This document shows positions 8,903-16,135 of a DNA stretch of 64,000 nucleotides, one piece after another. How positions within the stretch are numbered: the first letter of the stretch is position 1; each line of letters starts with the position of its first letter. The position numbers and the translations under genes were made by a program. The notes below the pieces were generated by a model. It was not told where the DNA came from. It did not search any database and was given only the letters and a program-made list of their open reading frames with translations. The stretch is from Bosea sp. 29B (lineage in GTDB: Bacteria; Pseudomonadota; Alphaproteobacteria; Rhizobiales; Beijerinckiaceae): contig NZ_LR733817.1 in NCBI RefSeq assembly GCF_902506165.1, positions 2,837,937 to 2,901,936 of the forward strand, in the 5' to 3' direction.

Positions 8903-8941
8903 GCCTCCCACCAACCGAAGCGCAGCGCGCTTCGCAGGAAT

Positions 8942-9017
8942 GCCCAGGTAGCTCAGTTGGTAGAGCATGCGACTGAAAATCGCAGTGTCGCTGGTTCGAT
9001 TCCAGCCCTGGGCACCA
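8942..9017 (+). tRNA. tRNA-Phe (GAA)
   Basis: A 76-base cloverleaf. The acceptor stem GCCCAGG pairs with CCTGGGC. The D arm is GCTC/GAGC, the anticodon loop is CTGAAAA with anticodon GAA, the T arm is GCTGG-TTCGATT-CCAGC, and discriminator A is followed by an encoded CCA. All stems pair. No copy of its 3' end and no integrase is seen downstream, so there is no sign that it is an occupied attachment site. Confidence 0.97.
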
Positions 9018-9211
9018 TTCTTTCAATGAAATCAGCCGACTACGCGCTCCGATTTGGAGCGTTAGCGCTGCCGCGTTTCCCGTCTTGAACCGAGGTAGCC
9101 TGAACTTGGCGACACAGCCATCTGCACCAGCTATCCTAAGCTATATTGATGAATGAGGCATCAAGTTCTGGTTGATAATGCGATCATGAAGCGTTGAGGG
9201 CAGCCAGATGG

Positions 9212-9910
9212 ATGGTACCCGGAAGAAAGGTGCCTTCGGTGGTAAAGCGGATTGCGCTCGGAAATCTCGCGACGGATCAGATGGATGAGCCCATCACGGA
9301 GTTGGTGATCTCATCGGGAGCTCTTGCATTTCGGCCGGTAGGCACTTTTCTGATGGCCATCCTCGGCTTTGCAGCGCTTACGGAGGTGTACAATTCCGGC
9401 CCCGCAAGTCGTTGGGCACTTGATGATACGGCAATACTGGATGCGCATGCTTGCGGTCTACGCCTTGAAGTTGCGCCAGCTCTTCTGGCTGCGAGCATGA
9501 CCTCAAATGGGTGGCCTGAGAGAATATCTTTCAGAAGCGCGCTGTTGCCGCCACCCGATGAACCATCTCAACTCAAGCTTGGCGCGCTAGAGCATTTTTT
9601 GTTTGGGTTGAGCCAAGGGTTGCTGACAAGTTTCTATGAAGATAATCGGAAGTCTGTTGAAGATACCTATGGAAAGTTCTCTTCCGGGTGGCCAACGGCG
9701 TGGTCTTTTGGCCGTGTAGTCCGGAACGCGCTTTCTCATGGCGGGCGTCTCGAAATCCGCGGGCCATTGCACGTGAGTTGGAAGCAACTCTCTTACACGC
9801 AGGCAGATCACGGCCGGCGTATTATCAACAGTGATATCTGGCCGGGCGATCTAATAATCCTGCTGACAGAGATGGAAGCACAGTTGCCTGGTGCGACTCG
9901 AACATCGTGA
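9212..9910 (+). CDS. Orphan protein with a HEPN-like R-N-x3-H motif
   Basis: A 232-residue soluble protein of no family I can name. Near the C-terminus is WSFGRVVRNALSHGG, in which Arg171, Asn172 and His176 form an R-N-x3-H (R-x4-H) motif. That spacing and its helical context are typical of HEPN nucleases. A helix-rich stretch precedes it (ALEHFLFGLSQGLLTSFYED). The DNA is visibly poorer in GC than its neighbours and lies just after tRNA-Phe, so recent acquisition is plausible. A TTG at 9194 would add six residues. No partner nucleotidyltransferase (MNT) gene adjoins it. The HEPN assignment is inference from one motif. Confidence 0.6.
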   Translation: MVPGRKVPSVVKRIALGNLATDQMDEPITELVISSGALAFRPVGTFLMAILGFAALTEVYNSGPASRWALDDTAILDAHACGLRLEVAPALLAASMTSNGWPERISFRSALLPPPDEPSQLKLGALEHFLFGLSQGLLTSFYEDNRKSVEDTYGKFSSGWPTAWSFGRVVRNALSHGGRLEIRGPLHVSWKQLSYTQADHGRRIINSDIWPGDLIILLTEMEAQLPGATRTS

Positions 9911-9942
9911 CTTAATATAGTTGCACGACACCACACCAACCC

Positions 9943-11667
9943 TCACCGCCCGCTCGCCGGCGTCGCCGGGCGCGCCGGATCGGGTGCTAGCGGCGCGGTG
10001 TGGTGCCCGGGCAGCACCACTGTGTTGCCGGCGGCATAGAGGAAGCAGGAGCCGACCGCCCCGTCGCGTGCCGGGTCGTCGTTGCAGACCTTCAGGGCCT
10101 CGGTCTCGGCCGCGAAGGCGCTGGCCGCCCCGGTCTTGATGAAGATGCGGCCGAGCGGATGGATCGCCATCGCCTTCGGCTCGCGGGCCCGGCTATAGCC
10201 CACGATGTCCGCTTCCTTGCGCCGCTCCGCCGTGATCGTCGGGATCCGCCCGGGATCATAGGGCCCGTCATGGCGCAGCCGCTCCATATCCCGCCGCGGC
10301 CATGCACCGCCGGGCTGCGGCGCGCGGATCGTGTCGTTCACGGCGAACAGGACACAGGGCTCCCCGTTGCGAAGCTGGCAGCGCTCCAGGGCCAGTTCCT
10401 CGGCCGCCGCGGCCGAGGAGGCGTCGAACTGGCGGAAATTCCTCTGCTGCCCGGGCGCCACGGCGAAGGCGCGGTGCTGGCGGCTCTCCCGATAGGCCTC
10501 TAAGGCGCGAACTTGTGCATCCAGACGCGCTCGCGGGACCGGCTGCACCAAAGCTAGCACGCTCAGCAGCAGCGCCTCGCGCCCCTCCGGCGTTGCCGGA
10601 TCGAGTGCCGTCGCGCTGTTCGCGTCGGGGCGGCGCAGCTCGGGCGAGCGATTGCGTTCCATCTCCTCCAGCCGGTTGCGCGCCAGCGAGGCGAAGACGC
10701 CGCTCGGGAAGCGCGCCAGATAGGCGCGCAGATCGGCCGGGTTGCGGCTGCTGCGCACGCTTTCCCAGAACACCGTCTCGGCGCCGGGTGACGAGGCGCC
10801 AGGGGGAGCGGAAGTGGCCGCAGCGGGCGGGGCGGCGGCCACTGGAGCCGGCGCCGATGCGGCCGCGGCGCGGAAATAGAAGCTGCCCTCCAGCGCCGAG
10901 TTCTCCCAGGGCACCTGGCGCCCCTGCGTCGCCTCGCGGACCTCGCGCCTGACCTCGGCCATGAGCTGGCGGATCTCCAGCCCCGGCGTCTCGATCCGCT
11001 TCAGCAGCGCGGTGGTGAAGGGGCTGTTCCGCCCGCGACCGTCATCGGCCACCGTGCCCGGCGCGGTGGCGAAGGCGAGCAGCGTGCCGACCGTGGCGCT
11101 CGCCTGGCCGAGCCCGGATGCAGCCGGCGCGCCGCGACCCGAGGCCTGCAGGCGCTTGCGGAAGGGATTGTCGCGGCAGGCATCGAGCACGAGGATCGAG
11201 AGCCGCGCCGCGCCGTCGAGCTGTTCGAGCACGCTGTCGAGGTCGAGTGCCTCGAAGCGCAAATCGCGGTCGCTGCGGATCTCCGCGGGCGCCGGCAGGA
11301 GCCAGTTGCGCCCGGACGCCTCGAGCCCGTGGCCGGCGAAGAAGAAGAACGCCGCATCGGCGCCGCGGGCGCGCTGGCCGAGGCGCCTGACCCCCGCTTC
11401 CAGCGCGAGCCGATCGGGGTCGACCAACGTTTCCGTCTCGAAGCCGAGGCGATCGAGCACCGCGCCGAGGTCCCGCGCATCGTTCGGTGGGTTGGCGAGC
11501 GCGGGCACGTTGCGATAGCCGCCGACGCCGACGATCAGGGCGACACGGCGCTCTTGCTGCGCGAGGGCGCCGGAGGCGGCGAGAAGCAATCCGAAGACGA
11601 GCACGAGCAGCCGGCGCTCGGCCCTCCGGCAGCGCCACAGTCCCGTCAGCCCATTGCCGAACCGCAT
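9943..11667 (-). CDS. Secreted caspase-like (peptidase C14) protein
   Basis: A 574-residue protein with an N-terminal hydrophobic segment (LLVLVFGLLLAASGALA) that reads as a signal peptide or anchor, so the enzyme is likely periplasmic. The caspase-like domain spans about residues 40-260. It begins RVALIVGVGGYRNVPAL, has catalytic His113 in FFAGHGLE and catalytic Cys164 in LDACRDNPF. A Pro/Ala linker follows near 275-300. The C-terminus has two related blocks with the pattern A-x-AL-x-C ... C-x-L/F-x-A-x-N (LALERCQLRNGEPCVLFAVN and ALKVCNDDPARDGAVGSCFL). Substrate and partners are unknown. Confidence 0.88.
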   Translation of the reverse strand: MRFGNGLTGLWRCRRAERRLLVLVFGLLLAASGALAQQERRVALIVGVGGYRNVPALANPPNDARDLGAVLDRLGFETETLVDPDRLALEAGVRRLGQRARGADAAFFFFAGHGLEASGRNWLLPAPAEIRSDRDLRFEALDLDSVLEQLDGAARLSILVLDACRDNPFRKRLQASGRGAPAASGLGQASATVGTLLAFATAPGTVADDGRGRNSPFTTALLKRIETPGLEIRQLMAEVRREVREATQGRQVPWENSALEGSFYFRAAAASAPAPVAAAPPAAATSAPPGASSPGAETVFWESVRSSRNPADLRAYLARFPSGVFASLARNRLEEMERNRSPELRRPDANSATALDPATPEGREALLLSVLALVQPVPRARLDAQVRALEAYRESRQHRAFAVAPGQQRNFRQFDASSAAAAEELALERCQLRNGEPCVLFAVNDTIRAPQPGGAWPRRDMERLRHDGPYDPGRIPTITAERRKEADIVGYSRAREPKAMAIHPLGRIFIKTGAASAFAAETEALKVCNDDPARDGAVGSCFLYAAGNTVVLPGHHTAPLAPDPARPATPASGR

Positions 11668-11745
11668 GGCGCGACCCCAGCTCGCAACCTTTGCGCCAGA
11701 GTCGCATTTCGGCAGGCAGGTCGCAACACGCGATGTCCTAGGCTG

Positions 11746-12030
11746 TCAGGACAGGCGTCTGTCCTGCAGCTCGACTATGCGCTCGATCATCTCCCGGTGC
11801 TCGGCCAGCAGCTCCTGCAGCGGACCGATCGGCCGGAACGCCCGCTGGTCCTGCTCCTCATCGCCTTGCTCGGCCCAGGCGGCGATCGCCTCGTCAGCGG
11901 CGGCGAGATGGTCGGCAGACAGAGCAGGCAGCGGCACGGAGCCTGCTTCCTCGGCGAGGCGCCTCGCGATCTGATGGCGCAGCTCTTCCTCGCGTTGGAG
12001 CATCGGCTCGAGCGGGTCGGTATAGGGCAT
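11746..12030 (-). CDS. Hypothetical small helical protein
   Basis: A frame of 94 residues (103 if the ATG at 12057 is used). It is strongly charged and helical (LQREEELRHQIARRLAEEAG, and LLAEHREMIERIVELQ), with no signal peptide, cysteines or recognisable motif. It lies upstream of the caspase-like gene on the same strand, 78 bases away, so the two could share a transcript. The start at 12030 (MPYTDPLEPM) is a guess between two ATGs with weak ribosome sites. Confidence 0.5.
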   Translation of the reverse strand: MPYTDPLEPMLQREEELRHQIARRLAEEAGSVPLPALSADHLAAADEAIAAWAEQGDEEQDQRAFRPIGPLQELLAEHREMIERIVELQDRRLS

Positions 12031-12057
12031 CTGTCGAACCTGACTTCGTTCCGGCAC

Positions 12058-12371
12058 TCTGGGGCGCGAAGGCCGTTGGGGGCAATACCGCGCTTCCTCG
12101 CGCGTTCACACCCTACTGACAACCGCCGTGGGAACGTGTCTTTCGGCTGTGAAATCAGTCCATTGAGGCAAAATACTCACCTCGCGCGCCATGGCGCGCG
12201 TCGCGGATTCTGTTGACGGGGCGCCTTCAGCCTTGCTTCGGCCGCCCGAATCTCCCGTCATTTCTCATCACAGAATTGCCTTCTTTCTTAAGCAAAGGCG
12301 CCCATCCTTCCGACTGCCGATCCCGCGCTCTCCCCCTTAGCAAGGCGGACCATGACGATGTGGTTTCGACC
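12058..12371. other. Divergent intergenic region with an 18-base palindrome
   Basis: No gene is seen in this divergent spacer. Its one feature is a perfect palindrome, CGCGCGCCATGGCGCGCG, at 12183-12200, about 170 bases upstream of the protease gene. It could be a protein-binding site or a GC-rich chance match. Confidence 0.4.
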
Positions 12372-12998
12372 ATGACGATGCCTGTCTTCATCACGGCATG
12401 GGCGCTCGGTATCGCGCTGCTCGCCGGAAATCCGCCGAGCGCTGCCAGGGCCGATCAGCTCGCGGCGCGGACCCGCGGGCCGGCGTCGCCGCCACCGGCA
12501 TTCCTCGACTTCTGCGCCAGGAACCCGGTGGAATGCCGCCGGTCCGGCGCTCTGACGCGGCAGGTTGTGTTGACGCCGGAACGCCAGCGCGACCTGCAGG
12601 AGGTCAATGCGCGGGTGAACTCCGCGATATCGGAAATCTCCGACCGGGAGCATCATGGCCGCGAGGATGTCTGGAGCATCCCGTCCGACGGGCAGGGCGA
12701 TTGCGAGGATTTCGCGCTGTTGAAGCGCAAGCAACTGATCGAGCGGGGCTGGCCGTCATCGGCCCTGCTGATCGCAGTCGTCGGCACGCCGGCCGGCGAG
12801 GGACACGCGGTGCTGATGGCGACCACCTCCGAGGGGGATCTCGTTCTCGACAACAAGACCTCCCGCCTGCTGCCCTGGACGCAGACCGGGTATCTGTTCT
12901 TCACCCGCATGTCGCAGTCCAATCCCCGTGCCTGGGAAGCGATCGATGGCGGCAATATTGCCGTGACTGCCGCGACGCGGCGTCCGTATCGGCCCTGA
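12372..12998 (+). CDS. Bacterial transglutaminase-like cysteine proteinase (BTLCP)
   Basis: A 208-residue exported protein: signal peptide residues 1-27 (hydrophobic ITAWALGIALLAG, cleavage after AARA). The transglutaminase-like core carries the triad Cys111 in GDCEDFALLK, His145 in GEGHAVLM and Asp160 in LVLDN, which define the BTLCP (DUF920) family of alphaproteobacteria. Members are thought to act as periplasmic cysteine proteases, but substrates are mostly unknown. The ATG at 12372 gives a proper signal peptide; the longer upstream frame does not. It stands alone. Confidence 0.9.
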   Translation: MTMPVFITAWALGIALLAGNPPSAARADQLAARTRGPASPPPAFLDFCARNPVECRRSGALTRQVVLTPERQRDLQEVNARVNSAISEISDREHHGREDVWSIPSDGQGDCEDFALLKRKQLIERGWPSSALLIAVVGTPAGEGHAVLMATTSEGDLVLDNKTSRLLPWTQTGYLFFTRMSQSNPRAWEAIDGGNIAVTAATRRPYRP

Positions 12999-13160
12999 GG
13001 GGAGCGGCCGCCGCGAAGACCTGTTCTGCGAAGCCGGGACATCGGAGGACTTGCTTGTCTCGGTGCCCGGCTCCTTGCCGAGGCTGGGATCGTTGTGCGT
13101 GCTGGAGGGCGCATGATCCGATCAGGCTGCGGACCAGCCTGATCGGGTACAAGCCTGGCC

Positions 13161-14816
13161 TCAACGGCTGAGACCGCCGCCACCATGGCCGCCGCCGCCG
13201 TTGCCGCCGTTACCGCCGCCATTGCCACCGCCGTGGCCTCCGCCGCCACCATTGCCGCCGTTGCCACCACCGCCGTTACCGCCGTGGCCTCCGCCGCCGT
13301 TACCTCCGCCGCCACTGCCGCCGCCGCCGTTGCCGCCGTTACCGCCGCCATTGCCACCGCCACCGCCGTGGCCTCCGCCGCCGCCATTGCCGCCGTTGCC
13401 ACCACCGCCGTTACCGCCGTGGCCTCCGCCGCCGTTACCTCCGCCGCCACTGCCGCCGCCGCCGTTGCCTCCGCCGCCATGGCCACCGCCACCGCCGTGT
13501 CCGCCACCGCCATGGCCTCCGCCGCCATTGCCTCCGTTACCGCCGCCGCCGTGGCCACCATTGCCGCCGTTGCCGCCGTTGCCGCCGCCATGGCCGCCGC
13601 CACCGTGACCGCCGTCGCCATGACCTCCGCCACCTCCGTGACCACCGCCGCTGTGGCCACCGCCACCGTGCCCGCTACCGCCGTGGCCGCCGCTACCGTG
13701 TCCGCCACCTCCGTGGCCACCGCCGCCGTGACCGCCGCCACCACCGTGGCCGCCACCGCCACCATGGCCACCGCCGCCGCCATGACCGCCGTTATGACCA
13801 CCGCCACTACCGTGGCCGCCACCGCCACCATTCCCGCCGCCGTGACCACCGCCACCACCGTGGCCGCCACCGCCACCATGGCCACCGCCGCCAGGACCGC
13901 CGCTGCCGCCACCGCCGCCGCCGCTACCGCCGCCACTGCCACCGCTGCCGCCGCTGCCGCCGCCGCCACCGCTGCCGCCACCGCTGCCGCTACCTCCGCT
14001 ACCTCCGCTGCCGCCACCGCTACCGCCACTGCCACCGCTGCCGCCGCCGCTGCCACCGCCACCGCCACCGCTGCCGCCGCCGCTACCGCTGCCGCCGCCG
14101 CTGCCGCCGCCGCCACTGCCACCGCTGCCGTTGCTTGCCGAACCGCTTCCCGATCCGCCGCTGCCGGAGTTGCCATCTCCACTGCCGGCCGAGCCGTTAT
14201 TTCCGTTGCGGCCATTGCCTCCGGAGTTCGAATCGCTGCTTGGCCCTCCGGACGACAAGGCTCCCGTCGTCAATGGCGGGCACATCCAGTACTGGCTGCC
14301 GCCCTGCTGAATCAGCGTGCAGGCGGCATTGGGAGCGCGCGTGCGCCTGCCATTGGCGGAAACGGCGCTGTAGTATTGGATATTGCCGGCGTTGGCGCCC
14401 TGGGGTGCGGGTGCCGGCGTGCCGATCGACGCGGTGGTCCGTGGCGGGCACGTCCACAACAGGTCGCGGTCATATTGCACGATGATGCAATCCCGGCTCG
14501 GCGCGCGCGTTCTGCGGCCGTTCGGGGATGTGGCGTTGTAGTATTGTACGCCACCGGCATCCGCCAGGGTCGGTCCTGCTCCCGAGGCTGCACTTTGGCG
14601 GAACGGGTTGTCGCGTGCCGCCGAATTGCATTCCCAAAGCCAATTGTCTCTGATGAGCTTGCGGTCGCAGCCGCTGCGGGGCTGCGGCGTCGGGCTGCCG
14701 TTGACCGTGAAGCCCTCATGGTACTCCGGCCATGAGCCGGCCCCTTGGGCATAAGCAAAGGTCGACGTGGTCGCGAGAAGTCCCGCAATAACGATTTTGC
14801 TCTGCAGGTATCGCAT
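13161..14816 (-). CDS. Secreted Gly-rich protein with three Cys/Trp modules
   Basis: A 551-residue protein with a signal peptide (about residues 1-23, ending AYAQ). The first part holds three related modules at about 31-63, 91-123 and 147-179. Each ends in C-x10-W-x-C (Cys50/Cys63, Cys110/Cys123, Cys166/Cys179). The last two also share QYY ... NGRRTRAP. From about residue 190 to the end it is almost entirely Gly with Ser, His and Asn in GGSGG, GGGGHGG and GGNGG runs. The repetition is at codon level and in frame throughout, and the frame stays open, which supports real translation. It may be a surface, adhesive or metal-binding protein; no family is recognised. Confidence 0.75.
   Translation of the reverse strand: MRYLQSKIVIAGLLATTSTFAYAQGAGSWPEYHEGFTVNGSPTPQPRSGCDRKLIRDNWLWECNSAARDNPFRQSAASGAGPTLADAGGVQYYNATSPNGRRTRAPSRDCIIVQYDRDLLWTCPPRTTASIGTPAPAPQGANAGNIQYYSAVSANGRRTRAPNAACTLIQQGGSQYWMCPPLTTGALSSGGPSSDSNSGGNGRNGNNGSAGSGDGNSGSGGSGSGSASNGSGGSGGGGSGGGSGSGGGSGGGGGGSGGGSGGSGGSGGGSGGSGGSGSGGGSGGGGGSGGSGGSGGGSGGGGGGSGGPGGGGHGGGGGHGGGGGHGGGNGGGGGHGSGGGHNGGHGGGGGHGGGGGHGGGGGHGGGGHGGGGHGSGGHGGSGHGGGGHSGGGHGGGGGHGDGGHGGGGHGGGNGGNGGNGGHGGGGNGGNGGGGHGGGGHGGGGGHGGGGNGGGGSGGGGNGGGGHGGNGGGGNGGNGGGGGHGGGGGNGGGNGGNGGGGSGGGGNGGGGHGGNGGGGNGGNGGGGGHGGGNGGGNGGNGGGGHGGGGLSR
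13164..14215. repeat. Low-complexity Gly-codon repeat tract
   Basis: About 1 kb of near-continuous CCGCC/GCC/ACC triplets, the reverse complement of GGC/GGT/GGA glycine codons, encodes the Gly tail of the secreted protein. Within it a block of roughly 130 bases beginning near 13191 recurs beginning near 13319 with few changes, which points to a recombination or slippage duplication. Confidence 0.8.
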
Positions 14817-15032
14817 GACGTGCCTCCCGCCCGGGCGGTCTAGTGGCCGCTCAGCGCAAAAAAGAGATGTATTCGGGATGGCTTGTTCCAGATGAACACA
14901 GCCAGGCCGGCGCGTTAAGCAATAGCATGCGGTATTGGCTTGATTTTATTCTATTCGAGTGAAAGCTTTAGGTCGCTCGAACTAATCCGATAGGATTACT
15001 GCCGGGCAAGGCTGCCGAACGGAAGGCGAGAG

Positions 15033-15464
15033 ATGATGACGTATTGGAAATGGCTGGTGCCGGCACTGGCCGCAGTGCTGCTCGCCCATCCGGCGCTCGC
15101 CCAGATCGGCACGCCGGGCAATGCGCCGCTGACCCCGGGCGGTCCGAGCCAGGGCCTGGGCCCGCCCTCGATCTTCGATAACCAGCCCGATATCAGGCTG
15201 CACGCGCCAGGTGCCGGCGGCATCCCCGGCGCCGGTCCGCCGGTCGACTATGGCGGCACGCCGCGGGGCGCGCCGCGCTCGTCGAACCCGATCTATATGC
15301 CGCGCTACGGGTCGGCGAGCGATCCTGCGCTGCGCAGTGTCGGTACAGCCTATTGCAGGACGTCGCGCCGGAGCTGTGCCGCGCCAAATCGACTTCGGGC
15401 CGGTGCGGTCTGCTCCTGCCGCCTGCCGAACGGTGCGCGACAGCGCGGGCGCGTCGTCCGCTGA
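15033..15464 (+). CDS. Secreted small Pro/Gly-rich protein with Cys-rich end
   Basis: A 143-residue protein with a clear signal peptide (MMTYWKWLVPALAAVLLAHPALA). A Pro/Gly-rich middle without repeats follows, then a cysteine-bearing basic tail (YCRTSRRSC ... VCSCRLPNG). The four cysteines in the tail suggest two disulfides in the periplasm. GGAAGG upstream supports the ATG at 15033. It is divergent from the Gly-rich gene across a 216-base spacer, and both are exported, so a shared function is possible. No family is recognised. Confidence 0.65.
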   Translation: MMTYWKWLVPALAAVLLAHPALAQIGTPGNAPLTPGGPSQGLGPPSIFDNQPDIRLHAPGAGGIPGAGPPVDYGGTPRGAPRSSNPIYMPRYGSASDPALRSVGTAYCRTSRRSCAAPNRLRAGAVCSCRLPNGARQRGRVVR

Positions 15465-15470
15465 CCTGAC

Positions 15471-16097
15471 TCAGCGCCGGGCCACCGCCCTGACCACGCC
15501 GTTCTTGCCGCCGCCGCCGCAATAGAAGCGGTCGCCGCCTGCTTCCATGCCAGCGACGAAGGTGCCTTCCGGCATGCGCATGGCGTCGAGCATCTCGCCG
15601 CTTTCGGGGTCGACCCGGCGGATTTCGCTTTCTTCGTTCTCCCAGGTCGCGTGCCAGAGCTCGCCATCGCTCCAGGTCACGCCGGTGACGAAGCGGTTGG
15701 ACTGCAGCGTGCGCAGCACCTTGCCGGTCTGCGGATCGATCTGGTGGATCTGGCGCTCGCGATAATGCCCGACCCAGAGCGTGCCCTCCGCCCAGGCGAG
15801 GCCGGAATCGCCGCCGCCGGCCGGCGCCGGAATGGTCGAGAGCACCTTTCCGCTATCCGGATCGATCTTCTGGATGCGGTCCTCGGCGATCTGATAGAGA
15901 TGCTTGCCGTCGAAGGCGGTGCCGGCATGGGCGGGGATGTCGAGGCTGCGGGTCGTCTCGCCGCTCTCCGGATCGAGCGCATTGAGCTTGTCGCCCGAGG
16001 CGAACCAGACTTGTCTGCCGTCATAGCTGACGCCGTGCACGGCCTCGATGCCGGGGAAGGGGCCGTATTCGCGGACGATCCTGGCTGTCCTGGTCAT
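15471..16097 (-). CDS. Beta-propeller protein, glutamine cyclotransferase/Vgb-like
   Basis: A 208-residue protein made of short repeats of the type LWxG..., IxQIDPxTGKVLRTL (for example RIQKIDPDSGKVLSTI, then RQIHQIDPQTGKVLRTL, then EIRRVDPESGEMLDAM). This is the blade pattern of SMP-30/Vgb/glutamine-cyclotransferase-like propellers. No signal peptide is present. The ATG at 16097 has GAGGAGA just upstream and is chosen over a longer frame. It follows the regulator gene at 39 bases on the same strand, so it is probably cotranscribed. The ligand or reaction is not evident. Confidence 0.75.
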   Translation of the reverse strand: MTRTARIVREYGPFPGIEAVHGVSYDGRQVWFASGDKLNALDPESGETTRSLDIPAHAGTAFDGKHLYQIAEDRIQKIDPDSGKVLSTIPAPAGGGDSGLAWAEGTLWVGHYRERQIHQIDPQTGKVLRTLQSNRFVTGVTWSDGELWHATWENEESEIRRVDPESGEMLDAMRMPEGTFVAGMEAGGDRFYCGGGGKNGVVRAVARR

Positions 16098-16135
16098 GAG
16101 AATATCTCCTCTGTTCGGTTGGACCGCCACAGGGT

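Noticed and set aside
8942..9910. Integrated element at tRNA-Phe
   Set aside because: No integrase, no duplicated tRNA end and only one odd gene follow the tRNA.
9212..11667. HEPN-like gene and caspase-like gene as one anti-phage system
   Set aside because: They converge rather than form an operon, and the caspase-like protein carries an export signal, which does not suit an intracellular effector.
13164..14215. CRISPR-like or satellite-like repeat array
   Set aside because: The repeats are in-frame glycine codons of one continuous secreted-protein gene, without constant repeat and unique spacer lengths.
12653..14215. Long Ala/Val-rich open frame over the Gly tract
   Set aside because: It is the alternative reading of GGC-type triplets; it lacks a domain and overlaps the BTLCP gene in antisense.
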